Positions 48,723 through 57,451 of a stretch of DNA of 64,000 bases are shown one piece after another. The notes beneath the pieces are model-generated. The model ran no database searches. It saw only the letters and a program-made list of their open reading frames with translations, and had not been told where the DNA came from. This stretch comes from Rhodospirillales bacterium 24-66-33. GTDB lineage: Bacteria; Pseudomonadota; Alphaproteobacteria; Reyranellales; Reyranellaceae. The position numbers were made by a program, and so were the translations under genes. The stretch's first letter is position 1. Each line of letters opens with the position of its first letter. The stretch is taken from positions 31,275-95,274 of the forward strand of contig NCHQ01000025.1 of NCBI GenBank assembly GCA_002281855.1, read 5' to 3'.

Positions 48723-48736
48723 AGTGGGGGAACGAC

Positions 48737-49339
48737 CTAAGCCTTCTTCTTTCCCTGCGGATAGATCGTCTCGCCGCGCTTCAGCATCTCGACGAACGAC
48801 GCGATCTTCTTCTTCCGGCCCGCCTCGGTCTTCATGCTTTCGGTGCGGAAGGCGAGCGCGAAGCGGTTCTGGGCATTGAGCCTGGCCAGCATCGCCTTAG
48901 CCTTGGGCTCGGCGTCGATGGCGGCCTGCAGATCGTCGGGAATCGTCGAGCCCTTGGTTCGATAGGCGCGCTCCCATCGCCCGTCCTTCTTCGCGGCCTC
49001 CACCTGTTTCAGCCCGTGAACCGTCATGCGCCCTTCGTCGATCAAGCGGGAGACGTTGTCGACGTTGACCTGACTCCAGATGCTCCTGGGCCGGCGCGGC
49101 GTATAGCGCTGCAGGAAGCTCCTGTCGTCGAGCCCCTTGCAGATGCCGTCGATCCAGCCCCAGCAGAGAACGGCGTCGATGGCTTCCTTGCTCGTGATCG
49201 ACTTCACCCCCGATTTGATCTTGAAGATTCTGATCCAGAGTTCGTCTTCCTTGTCGTGATGCTTGCCGAGCCAGGCGTAGAAGCTCTCCGCCTCTTCGAA
49301 AAGGCGGACCTTGTCCGGGTCGACCTTGACCGGCGGCAT
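48737..49339 (-). CDS. YdeI/OmdA-family protein
   Basis: 200-aa protein of the YdeI/OmpD-associated family, sometimes annotated as bacteriocin protection. It contains the SFYAWLGKHHDKEDELWIR start, VLCWGWIDGICKGLDDRSFLQRYTPRRPRSIWS and IPDDLQAAIDAEPKA, characteristic of this family. The start MPPVKVD at 49337-49339 shares one base with the stop of the upstream enolase-superfamily gene. The biochemical role is not established; the gene pair may be coupled only by position. Confidence 0.82.
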   Translation of the reverse strand: MPPVKVDPDKVRLFEEAESFYAWLGKHHDKEDELWIRIFKIKSGVKSITSKEAIDAVLCWGWIDGICKGLDDRSFLQRYTPRRPRSIWSQVNVDNVSRLIDEGRMTVHGLKQVEAAKKDGRWERAYRTKGSTIPDDLQAAIDAEPKAKAMLARLNAQNRFALAFRTESMKTEAGRKKKIASFVEMLKRGETIYPQGKKKA

Positions 49340-50475
49340 CAGCACACCCGGTAGCGGTCGACCGCATCCCGATCGAGCTCGATACCGAGTCCGGGACCTT
49401 CCGGCAGGAGGATATGACCGTCTTCGAGCACGAGCGGTGACTTGAGCAGCTTGGTGCGCAGCGCGTTGTCGCTCATGTCGTATTCCAGCATCGAAGGATG
49501 CGGCGGATGGTCGGTGTGCGGGGTCGCGGGCAGCGCCGCGAGGAAGTGGCAGGCCGTCGCCAGCCCCACCGCGCCGCCCCAGACATGGGGCGCGACCCGC
49601 AGGTTCTGCGCGTGCGCCAGCGCCACGATGCGCTTGGCTTCGGTGATGCCGCCGACGCCGGGGATCGAGGGCTGCACGATGTCGATGCAGCGCCCGTCGA
49701 TCAGGGCGCGGAAGTCGCGGACCGTGTGGTGCGCCTCGCCGGCGGCCAGCGCGATCGGCGAGCGCGCCCGCAACTCGGCATAGCCGCGCAAGTCGCCCGG
49801 CGGCAGCGGCTCCTCGATCCAGTGGATGTCGAAGGGCTCGATCGCCCGGGCGCATTCCAGCGCCACGTCGACCGTGTAGGCGCCGTTGATGTCGACCAGC
49901 AGCAACTTGTCCGGTCCCAGCGCTTCGCGGGCAAGCTTCACGCGCTCGACGTCGCTCCGGATACCGCGGCCAATTTTGATCTTGGCGCCGGCATAGGGAT
50001 GAGCCGCCGCCTCCGCCATCATGTGCCCGAGCTGGCGGTCGGGATCGTCGGAGAAGAAGCCGGTCGAGGCATAGGCCGGGAAACGTGTCGCTCCGCAGCC
50101 GCCGATCAGGTCGCAGACCCGCACGCCGAAGCCGCGGGCCATGGCGTCCCACAAAGCGACGTTGATGCCGGCCAGACAGGAGGTGAGCTGGTTGCCGACC
50201 CCCAGGTGATAGATCGCGTTGCGCACCTTCGCCTCGACATGGTCGAAGTCGAAGACGCTGCGGCCGACGAACATCGGCTCGAGCATGCGGAAATACTCCC
50301 GCGTCACCAGCGGATTGCCGAAGGCCTCGCCGATTCCCGTCACGCCCTGGTCGGTCTCAACCTCCACGAGCCCACCCTGTCGGCGGAAGCCGCCGCCGCG
50401 CGACATGCCGTAAGCCTTCTCCGGTGCGAAGGAATACTCGAGTCCGATAAACGAAAGACGGCGGATCGTCGGCAT
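49339..50475 (-). CDS. Mandelate racemase/muconate-lactonizing-like enzyme
   Basis: Enolase-superfamily enzyme of 378 aa, probably a sugar-acid dehydratase or racemase. The N-terminal capping domain runs to about residue 130, then the barrel: catalytic Lys in AKIKIGRG, metal ligands Asp in LLVDINGAY, Glu in WIEEPLPP and Glu in AAGEAHH, and His in APHVWGGAVG as the second acid/base. The ATG at 50473-50475 was chosen because the next gene diverges 60 bp away. Substrate unknown. It overlaps the YdeI-like gene by one base. Confidence 0.9.
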   Translation of the reverse strand: MPTIRRLSFIGLEYSFAPEKAYGMSRGGGFRRQGGLVEVETDQGVTGIGEAFGNPLVTREYFRMLEPMFVGRSVFDFDHVEAKVRNAIYHLGVGNQLTSCLAGINVALWDAMARGFGVRVCDLIGGCGATRFPAYASTGFFSDDPDRQLGHMMAEAAAHPYAGAKIKIGRGIRSDVERVKLAREALGPDKLLLVDINGAYTVDVALECARAIEPFDIHWIEEPLPPGDLRGYAELRARSPIALAAGEAHHTVRDFRALIDGRCIDIVQPSIPGVGGITEAKRIVALAHAQNLRVAPHVWGGAVGLATACHFLAALPATPHTDHPPHPSMLEYDMSDNALRTKLLKSPLVLEDGHILLPEGPGLGIELDRDAVDRYRVC

Positions 50476-50535
50476 GGCAGCTCCTGCAAATCCCGCGCTA
50501 TGGTGGGGCCCAAAGCAAATCGGAGGCAACCGCTC

Positions 50536-51549
50536 ATGACCATCCCCAAGACCCACCGCCGCGTCGTCCTCGTGCGCCGCCCGCCCGGCGAGCCCGTCGA
50601 ATCCGACTTCCGGGTCGAGGAGGTGCCGGTGCCCGAGCCGCGCCACGGCGAGGTGCTGGTGAAGGTGCACTATCTTTCGCTCGATCCCTACCAGCGCGGC
50701 CGCATGCGCGACGCCGCCTCCTACGCCTCGCCCGTCGGGCTCGGCGACGTGATGACCGGCGGCACGGTCGGCGAGGTCGTGGCCTCGCAGAATCCGGACT
50801 TCAAGGTGGGCGACATCGTCGAGGACCGCCTGGGTTGGCAGGAATATGCGATCGGCGGCGGGCCGGCCCTGCGCAAGGTCGATCCCTCGCTGGCGCCGAT
50901 CTCGACCGCCAACGGCGTGCTGGGCATGCCGGGCATGACCGCCTATTTCGGCCTTCTGCATGTCGGCCAGCCCAAGCCCGGCGAGACGGTCGTCGTATCG
51001 GCGGCCTCCGGCGCCGTGGGTCAGGTGGTGGGCCAGATCGCGAAGATCATGGGCTGCCGGGTCGTCGGCATCGCCGGCGGCACCAAGAAGTGCGCCTTCG
51101 TGAAGGACGAGCTCGGCTTCGATGCCTTCATCGACTACAAGGCCGAGAAGGACCTCGACGCCGCGTTGCGCGCCGCCTGCCCCAACGGGCCCGACGTCTA
51201 TTTCGACAATGTCGGCGGCGAGATCACCGACGCCGTCCTGCGCAACATCAACTTCTTCGGCAGGGTCGCGCTGTGCGGCTCGATCTCGCAGTACAACGCG
51301 ACCGGCGCCTCGATGGGACCGCGCCTGCTCGGCACCTTCGTCGGCAAGCGCGTGATGGCGCGCGGCTTCATCGTCACCGACTTCGCGCAGCATTACGGCC
51401 CCGCGATGCGCCAGATGGGCGACTGGATCCGCGACGGCCGGCTCAAGTACCGCGAGGACATCGTCGAGGGCATCGACAAGGCGCCGCGCGCCTTCATCGG
51501 CCTGCTACGCGGCGAGAACTTCGGCAAGATGCTGGTCAAGCTGGCATGA
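50536..51549 (+). CDS. NADP-dependent medium-chain reductase (curA/leukotriene-B4-DH type)
   Basis: Zinc-free MDR-superfamily reductase of 337 aa, acting on enones or similar conjugated carbonyls. The substrate-side block LSLDPYQRGRMRDAASYA and the cofactor motif SAASGAVGQVVGQIAK are visible, with GGTKKCAFVKDELGFDAFIDYK and the VYFDNVGGEI that mark the family. Start MTIPKTHRR at 50536 is preceded by GGAGG. It couples by ATGA to the CoA transferase. Confidence 0.9.
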   Translation: MTIPKTHRRVVLVRRPPGEPVESDFRVEEVPVPEPRHGEVLVKVHYLSLDPYQRGRMRDAASYASPVGLGDVMTGGTVGEVVASQNPDFKVGDIVEDRLGWQEYAIGGGPALRKVDPSLAPISTANGVLGMPGMTAYFGLLHVGQPKPGETVVVSAASGAVGQVVGQIAKIMGCRVVGIAGGTKKCAFVKDELGFDAFIDYKAEKDLDAALRAACPNGPDVYFDNVGGEITDAVLRNINFFGRVALCGSISQYNATGASMGPRLLGTFVGKRVMARGFIVTDFAQHYGPAMRQMGDWIRDGRLKYREDIVEGIDKAPRAFIGLLRGENFGKMLVKLA

Positions 51550-52733
51550 GCTACGACGCGCCCTTCGCCGGCCTCAAGGTCGTCGACCTGAGCCAGGGCA
51601 TTGCCGGCCCCTATTGCGCCATGCTGCTGGCCCAGCACGGTGCCGAGGTGATCAAGGTCGAGGGCATCGGCGAGGGCGACTGGGCGCGCACGCTCGGCGT
51701 CCACTACGGCAGCCACAGCGCCTTCTCGATCATCGGCAACATGGGCAAGCGCAGCCTCTCGGTCGACCTCAAGAGCGAGGCCGGCAAAGAGATCGTGTGG
51801 CGCCTGCTGAAGGACGCCGACATCTTCCTCGAAGGCTTCAGGCCGGGCGTGATCAAGCGGCTGGGCTTCGACTATGAAGCGGTGTCGGCGCACGTGCCAC
51901 GCCTCCTCTACGTGTCGATCTCGGGCTTCGGCCAGACCGGGCCGCTGGCCGAGCGGCCGGCGATGGACCCGGTGCTGCAGGCCTATACCGGCATGATGGC
52001 GGAGAATCGCGGCGAGGACGGGATTCCCCATCGCGTGCCGGTGATCGTGGTCGACATGTCGACCGCGCTCTATGCCTTCCAGGCGGTGAGCGCGGCGCTC
52101 TACGCGCGGCGCGACGAAAGCAAAGGTCGCTACATCGACGTCAGCCTGATGCAGTCGGCGACGGCGCTGCAGTCGATCCGGCTGATGGCCTGCCATCTCG
52201 AAGGCGGCACGATGAAGCCGGGCGGCGCGCCGGGCGGCGTGTTCAAGACGGCCGATGGCTGGATGTCGATCCTCGCCCTCAAGGATCGCGACTGGCAAAG
52301 CCTCTGCGCCCTGATGGACGTCCCTGCGCTGGCGCACGAGGAGCGCTTCGCCACGCCGGCGGCGCGTCTCGCCAACGAAGCGGCGCTCTATGCGATCGTG
52401 CGGCCGATGATCGAGGCGAAGTCGTCGGCGCACTGGAGCGACAAGCTCACCGAGGCCAAGCTGATGCACGAAAGGCTGAACAGCTACGCCGACTTCCTCG
52501 AACAGCCGCATGTGAAGGAAACCGGCCTGATTCACTGGCTCGAACAGGCCGGCATGCCGCAGAAGGTGCCGGTCCCTGCTTTGCCCGGCATGCTGCCGCC
52601 GGAACCGGGCACGGCGCGCGCCGAGGCGCCGGCGCCCGGCCAGCACAGCCGCGCGATCCTTGGAGAACACGGCTACACCGCGGGCGAGATCGACACGCTG
52701 ATCGCCAACGGCACCGTCGCGACGACGAGGTAG
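51546..52733 (+). CDS. Family III CoA transferase
   Basis: CaiB/BaiF-type acyl-CoA:carboxylate CoA transferase, 395 aa. The start MSYDAPFAGLKVVDLSQGIAGPYC is typical, followed by AEVIKVEGIGEGDWAR, NMGKRSLSVDLKSEAGKE, YVSISGFGQTGP and the catalytic Asp region RPAMDPVLQAYTG. It overlaps the reductase by 4 bases and precedes the PRISE-like gene by 4 bases, so the three form an operon for a carboxylic acid activated as CoA thioester. The specific acid is unknown. Confidence 0.92.
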   Translation: MSYDAPFAGLKVVDLSQGIAGPYCAMLLAQHGAEVIKVEGIGEGDWARTLGVHYGSHSAFSIIGNMGKRSLSVDLKSEAGKEIVWRLLKDADIFLEGFRPGVIKRLGFDYEAVSAHVPRLLYVSISGFGQTGPLAERPAMDPVLQAYTGMMAENRGEDGIPHRVPVIVVDMSTALYAFQAVSAALYARRDESKGRYIDVSLMQSATALQSIRLMACHLEGGTMKPGGAPGGVFKTADGWMSILALKDRDWQSLCALMDVPALAHEERFATPAARLANEAALYAIVRPMIEAKSSAHWSDKLTEAKLMHERLNSYADFLEQPHVKETGLIHWLEQAGMPQKVPVPALPGMLPPEPGTARAEAPAPGQHSRAILGEHGYTAGEIDTLIANGTVATTR

Positions 52734-52737
52734 AGAC

Positions 52738-53799
52738 ATGCAGAAGAAAGCCGTCGTGGTCGGCGCCCTGGGCGTCATCGGCCGCTACATCGTCGAGCGG
52801 CTGATGGCCGAGGGCGACTGGCAAGTCGTAGGCCTGTCGCGCCGACCGGAAAAGGACGGGCCGCGCTACCGGCACGTCTCGGTCGACTTGCTCGACCTCG
52901 ACGACGTGGCGGAAAAACTCAGGGACCTCCGCGACGTCACGCATGTCTTCTACGCCGCCTTCCAGGCGGGCACCGGCAATGCGGCGGGCTACGCCTCCGT
53001 GATCGCACCCAACCGCGACATGCTGGTGAATTCCGTGACCGCCATCGCCGAGGCGTCGCGCAAGCTGCAGCGCGTCGTGCTGGTCACCGGCACCAAGTAT
53101 TACGGCACGCATCTCGGCCCCCTGAAGACGCCGATGCGCGAGACCGATCCGCGCCACATGCCGCCCGATTTCTATTTCGACCAGATCGACTGGCTGACCG
53201 GCTTCCAGCGCGGCAAGCGGTGGAGCTGGACCGAGCTGCGGCCCCAGACGCTGTGCGGCTTCGCGCCGGGCACGGCGATGAGCATCCTGCCGGCCATCGC
53301 GGTCTATGCTGCGATCTCGAAGGAACTCGGGCTGCCGCTGCGCTTTCCCGGCAAGCCGGGCGCCTATGGCACGATCTACCAGGTGACGGAGTCCTCGCAT
53401 TTCGCCAGTGCGGCTCTCTGGGCCGCCACCGAGAAGCGTGCGGCCAACCAGGCCTACAACATCACCAACGGCGACTATTTCCGCTGGCGCAACGTCTGGC
53501 CGCGCATCGCGCAGGTATTCGACATGCAGGTGGGCGAGCTGCAGACCATCAACCTGACCCAGCAGATGGCCGACAAGGCGGATCTGTGGGGGGAGATGAC
53601 CAGGAAGTACAAGCTGAAGAAGTTCGACTTCGGACAGCTCGTCGCCTGGCCGTTCGCGGACTATGTGTTCGGCTCGGACTGGGACGTGATGTCCGACGTC
53701 ACCAAGAGCCGCCTGCACGGCTTCCACGAGGTGGTCGACAGCGAGGCCATGTTCGAGCGACTGCTGACGCGCTTCCGCAAAGGGAAGATCGTGCCCTAG
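52738..53799 (+). CDS. PRISE-like SDR (NAD-dependent epimerase/dehydratase)
   Basis: Extended short-chain dehydrogenase of 353 aa resembling progesterone 5-beta-reductase/iridoid-synthase relatives. The cofactor loop VVGALGVIGRYIVERL is at residues 7-22, and the active-site region is TGTKYYGTHLGP with Tyr replacing the YxxxK arrangement. FYAAFQAGTG and YNITNGDYFRWRNVWP are also characteristic of the family. Likely reduces an enone or enal using NADPH. It follows the CoA transferase by 4 bases. Confidence 0.85.
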   Translation: MQKKAVVVGALGVIGRYIVERLMAEGDWQVVGLSRRPEKDGPRYRHVSVDLLDLDDVAEKLRDLRDVTHVFYAAFQAGTGNAAGYASVIAPNRDMLVNSVTAIAEASRKLQRVVLVTGTKYYGTHLGPLKTPMRETDPRHMPPDFYFDQIDWLTGFQRGKRWSWTELRPQTLCGFAPGTAMSILPAIAVYAAISKELGLPLRFPGKPGAYGTIYQVTESSHFASAALWAATEKRAANQAYNITNGDYFRWRNVWPRIAQVFDMQVGELQTINLTQQMADKADLWGEMTRKYKLKKFDFGQLVAWPFADYVFGSDWDVMSDVTKSRLHGFHEVVDSEAMFERLLTRFRKGKIVP

Positions 53800-53830
53800 C
53801 GGGCGGCGCGGCGACAGATTACAAGAATGA

Positions 53831-53855
53831 ATGGCCCGGACATTGCTCGGGTCAT
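53831..53855. terminator. Weak hairpin after the PRISE-like gene
   Basis: ATGGCCCG and CGGGTCAT pair with one G-T wobble around a 9-base loop, 31 bases past the stop of the reductase and before the TRAP operon. No T run follows. It may terminate or attenuate the upstream operon. Confidence 0.3.
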
Positions 53856-53898
53856 GATGGTCGCGGGGGCGCCGTCAATCGGGGGAGCAAAGTCGTAG

Positions 53899-54513
53899 AT
53901 GAGTGAGTCGTCCAGCCTCCTGCCGCCCGAGCCGTGGCCGCAGCGCATTTCGCGCATTCTCGCCTGGGTGGGCGGCGCCATCATCCTTGTCGGCTGCAGC
54001 GGTCTCATCACCATCGACGTCATCACCCGCTACCTCTTCAAGCGCGGCATGGTCGAGAGTTTCGAAATCTCGGGCTACGCGCTGGCCGCCTGCATTGGCC
54101 TCGGACTGGGCTTCGCCACCACCTCCAAGACCCATATTCGCGTCGATATCCTGCTCGATGCCTTTCCGCGGCCCGTCCGCGTGGCCTTCGACCTCCTGGC
54201 GGCCCTGTCGCTGGCGCTGCTGGCCGTCGCGCTCGCCTGGTTCTGCTGGGGCACGCTCGCGCAATCCATGGCGATGAACGCCAAGTCGGTGTCGGCCCTG
54301 CAGACGCCGATGGCGCTGCCGCAGTCGATCTGGTGGGTCGGCATCTTCTGGTTCGCCTGTGTCGCCGTGCTGCTGCCCGTCCAGGCCGTGCTGCGCCTGC
54401 TGGCGGGCGACGGTCCGGGTTTCGACGCCCTGATCGGCAGCCTGCGCGTCACCGAGGAGATCAGCCAGGCGGGCGTCGACCAGGCGCCTCCCGCACAGGG
54501 GACGCCGCGATGA
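53899..54513 (+). CDS. dctQ: TRAP transporter small membrane subunit (DctQ)
   Basis: Four-helix membrane subunit of a tripartite ATP-independent periplasmic transporter, 204 aa. The first helix contains WVGGAIILVGCSGLITIDVITRYLF, followed by FEISGYALAACIGLGLGF and SKTHIRVDILLDAFPR, the standard DctQ pattern. The hydrophilic C-terminus (FDALIGSLRVTEEISQAG) is short. It is coupled to dctM by a 4-base overlap (GATGAT). Substrate is fixed by the DctP receptor downstream and is not evident. Confidence 0.9.
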   Translation: MSESSSLLPPEPWPQRISRILAWVGGAIILVGCSGLITIDVITRYLFKRGMVESFEISGYALAACIGLGLGFATTSKTHIRVDILLDAFPRPVRVAFDLLAALSLALLAVALAWFCWGTLAQSMAMNAKSVSALQTPMALPQSIWWVGIFWFACVAVLLPVQAVLRLLAGDGPGFDALIGSLRVTEEISQAGVDQAPPAQGTPR

Positions 54514-55802
54514 TCGGCACAGCCTTCACCCTGCTGGTCGTCCTGGTGGGCATCAGCCTGCCGGTCGCCGTCGCGCTCGGCCTGATGGCCTATGTCCTGT
54601 CGGAGAGTTACGCCTTCTTTCCGATGACCGGCGCGATCGGCGAACTCGCCTGGAACTCGTCGAACGACTTCATCCTGATCGCCGCACCCATGTTCATCAT
54701 GATGGGCGAGCTGATGCACCGATCCGGCATCAGCGAACGCCTGTTTACGGCGCTGACGCCGTGGTTCGCACGCATTCCCGGCCGCCTGATCCACACCAAC
54801 ATCGCGGCGAGCGCGGTCTTCGCAGCCACGTCGGGCTCCTCGGTGGCCACCGCCGCCACCATCGGCACAGTCGCCATCCCCAACATGGACAAGGGTGGCT
54901 ACAACCGGCCGCTCTTCCTGGGATCGATCGCCGCCGGCGGGACGCTTGGCATCCTGATCCCGCCCTCGATCAACATGATCATCTATGCCGTGCTGACGGA
55001 CACGTCGGTGGCCGATCTGTACGCTGCGGGATTCATCCCCGGCCTCATGCTGGCGGGACTGTTTTCGGCGATGGTGCTGGCGCTCTGCCTGTTCCGCCCG
55101 CAATGGGCCGGCCCCAGGCGGGAGACGGCGAACCTCTGGCAGGAACGCGTGGCCGGCCTGAAGAACCTGCTGCCGCCGCTCGGCCTCTTCCTCGTCGTCG
55201 TGGGATCGATCTATGCCGGCATCGCCACGCCGACCGAGGCCGCGGCGCTGGGCCTCATGGCCACGCTGGGCCTGGTCGCGGCCAACGGCCAGCTCACCGT
55301 GCCGGTCCTGCTGCGGGCCTTCGAGGGCACCGTGCGCACGACCTGCATGGTCATGCTGATCGTGATCGCGGCCTTCTTCCTCAACTTCGTCATGGTGTCG
55401 ATCGGCCTGGTCAAGGCCATCACCGACTCGGTGCTGGCGCTGGGTCTCTCGCCGCTCGGCATGCTGATCGCGATCGTCGCGTTCTACCTGATCCTGGGCT
55501 GCTTCATGGAGACGCTGTCCATGATGATCGCCACGACGCCGGTGGTGGTCCCTGTGATCGTCGCGCTGGGCTACAGCCCGGTCTGGTGGGGCATCGTCTT
55601 CGTCATCCTGATGGAGGCCGCCCTGATCACCCCGCCGGTCGGACTCAATCTCTATGTCGTGCAGGCGGTGAGGCGCAACGGCGCCTTCTTCGACCTCTGC
55701 ATCGGTGCGCTGCCCTTCGTGGCGATGATGCTCGTCATGATCGCGGTCCTGATTGCCTTTCCCCAACTGGCCCTGTGGCTGCCAGCCCTTCTCAAGGCCT
55801 GA
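54510..55802 (+). CDS. dctM: TRAP transporter large membrane subunit (DctM)
   Basis: Sodium-coupled permease subunit of 430 aa with about 12 hydrophobic segments. DctM motifs include APMFIMMGELMHRSGISERLF, SGSSVATAATIGTVAIPNM, GTLGILIPPSINMIIYA, IYAGIATPTEAAALG and EAALITPPVGLNLYVVQ. It follows dctQ directly and precedes dctP by 19 bp, so the TRAP system is complete. Confidence 0.95.
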   Translation: MIGTAFTLLVVLVGISLPVAVALGLMAYVLSESYAFFPMTGAIGELAWNSSNDFILIAAPMFIMMGELMHRSGISERLFTALTPWFARIPGRLIHTNIAASAVFAATSGSSVATAATIGTVAIPNMDKGGYNRPLFLGSIAAGGTLGILIPPSINMIIYAVLTDTSVADLYAAGFIPGLMLAGLFSAMVLALCLFRPQWAGPRRETANLWQERVAGLKNLLPPLGLFLVVVGSIYAGIATPTEAAALGLMATLGLVAANGQLTVPVLLRAFEGTVRTTCMVMLIVIAAFFLNFVMVSIGLVKAITDSVLALGLSPLGMLIAIVAFYLILGCFMETLSMMIATTPVVVPVIVALGYSPVWWGIVFVILMEAALITPPVGLNLYVVQAVRRNGAFFDLCIGALPFVAMMLVMIAVLIAFPQLALWLPALLKA

Positions 55803-55821
55803 TTTCTCAAAGGAGGATCTC

Positions 55822-56883
55822 ATGTTCCTGAAACATCTCGTCACAGTGGCGGCTCTGGCCGGCTCGTTCGCCTTCGGCAGCGCCGTGGCGCAAACGCCGC
55901 CGGCCCTGCCCTCGACTTCCTTCAACGTCGTGGGCAGCATCGGCGGCCTGTCGATGTACACGAGCCGCGAGCTGCCCTTCTGGACGGTGACCGTGCCGAA
56001 GGAATCGGGCGGCGCGCTGAAGGTGCAGGTCAAGCCCTTCACCGAGCTCGGCTTCAAGGGCGGGGAGATCTTCCGGCTCGTCTCCAGCGGCACACTGCAG
56101 TTCGCCACGACGGTGCTGAACTACAATTCCGGCGAAGTGCCGATGAACGAAGCCGCCGACCTGGTGGGCCTCGTCGGCTCCGTCGAGGAACTCGAGAAGG
56201 TCATCGACGCGATCCGTCCGGCCTATGCCAAGTTCCTCGAGGAAAAGCATGGCATCAAGCTGCTGGGCTTCGGCTCCTACCAGGCGCAGGTCCTCTACTG
56301 CCGCGACGCCTTCGTCACGATCGCCGACCTGAAGGGCCGCAAGATCCGCGCGTCGGGCGCGTCGCAGCAGGCCTTCGTCACGCACATCGGCGCCTCGCCG
56401 CTCAACATCGCCTTCGCCGAGGTCCAGCCGGCGCTCGCCAGCGGCGTGGTCGACTGCGCCATCACCGGCGCGCTGTCGGGCTACAAGTCGAAGTGGCACG
56501 AGTCCGCGAAGTTCATTTCGCCCATGCCGGTCAATTTCGGCGTGGCCGCCCAGCTCGCGAACCTGAAGTGGTGGAACTCGCTCGATCCCAAGGTTCAGAC
56601 CTTCCTGCAGACCGAACTGAACAAGCTCGAAAAGTCGATCTTCGAGCAGGCCCGCACTGAAACGCAGACCGGCATCAACTGCAACACCGGCACCGGCCCG
56701 TGCAGCGAGGGCACACCCGCCAATATGAAGCTGGTGCCCGTAACCCCCGCCGACGAGGCCCTGCGCAAGGACGCGCTCACCAAGGCGATCCTGCCGTCTT
56801 TCGCCAAGCGCTGCGGCCCGGACTGCGTCAAGACCTGGAACGACACGGTCGGCAAGACGGTGAACATCACGCTCGCACCGTAA
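55822..56883 (+). CDS. dctP: TRAP transporter substrate-binding protein (DctP)
   Basis: Periplasmic receptor of 353 aa that hands ligand to DctQM. The start at 55822 has an excellent AGGAGG (55811-55816) five bases ahead. The signal peptide MFLKHLVTVAALAGSFAFGSAVAQT precedes the mature protein. The receptor contains KVQVKPFTELGF, the DLKGRKIRASGASQQAFV interlobe segment and Cys-containing ends (NCNTGTGPC, RCGPDC) that may form disulfides. Ligands are usually carboxylates; HutD, PanE-like and orphan binding-protein genes follow closely. Confidence 0.9.
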   Translation: MFLKHLVTVAALAGSFAFGSAVAQTPPALPSTSFNVVGSIGGLSMYTSRELPFWTVTVPKESGGALKVQVKPFTELGFKGGEIFRLVSSGTLQFATTVLNYNSGEVPMNEAADLVGLVGSVEELEKVIDAIRPAYAKFLEEKHGIKLLGFGSYQAQVLYCRDAFVTIADLKGRKIRASGASQQAFVTHIGASPLNIAFAEVQPALASGVVDCAITGALSGYKSKWHESAKFISPMPVNFGVAAQLANLKWWNSLDPKVQTFLQTELNKLEKSIFEQARTETQTGINCNTGTGPCSEGTPANMKLVPVTPADEALRKDALTKAILPSFAKRCGPDCVKTWNDTVGKTVNITLAP

Positions 56884-56893
56884 CGGGCGGACC

Positions 56894-57439
56894 GTGATCA
56901 CACTGCTGACCCCCGCGAACTACCTTCGCACGCCGTGGAAGAACGGCGGCGGCACGACCGTCGACATCGCCTTCTCGGGCGATGTCTGGCGGTTCGGCCG
57001 GACGCCGATCGTGCAGCCCGGACCCTTCTCCGACTATGCCGGGTTCGACCGCGTGCAGGTCCTCGTCTCCGGCAGCGGGCTGGTGCTCGAGACGCCGCAG
57101 GGTGAGATCGACGTGCGCCAGCCCTTCCGGCCCGTCCGTTTCGCCGGCGAGACGCCGATCGTGAGCCGGCTGGAGGCCGGCCCCGTGGAGGTCGTCAACC
57201 TGATCGGCGCCCGAGCCCAGGTGAAGATCGACATTGCCGTCCTCGACGAGGGCCGCACGCTTCTCCTGCAGCCCGGGACGCACATTGCCTACAGTCCTCA
57301 CGGCGATGCGACCGTGACAGTGGAGGACGACGAACGCGACCTCGCCTCGGACCATGCGTTGCGGCTGGACGTCACCGGCCCGACGCGGCTGAGCGGCAGG
57401 GTCGGCTGCCTGCTGGTCGGCAGCATCGCTCCGGCATAG
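56894..57439 (+). CDS. hutD: HutD-family cupin protein
   Basis: 181-aa HutD-like protein with the family start LRTPWKNGGGTTVDIAF and the FDRVQVLVSGSGLVLETPQG cupin segment. HutD is linked to histidine use, where it is thought to buffer pathway expression or urocanate (function poorly defined). Here it lies 50 kb from the hut operon, 10 bases after dctP and 12 before a PanE-like gene, so it may serve this transporter unit instead. The GTG start at 56894 follows GGGCGGA. Confidence 0.85.
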   Translation: MITLLTPANYLRTPWKNGGGTTVDIAFSGDVWRFGRTPIVQPGPFSDYAGFDRVQVLVSGSGLVLETPQGEIDVRQPFRPVRFAGETPIVSRLEAGPVEVVNLIGARAQVKIDIAVLDEGRTLLLQPGTHIAYSPHGDATVTVEDDERDLASDHALRLDVTGPTRLSGRVGCLLVGSIAPA

Positions 57440-57451
57440 GGGACGAGCCCG

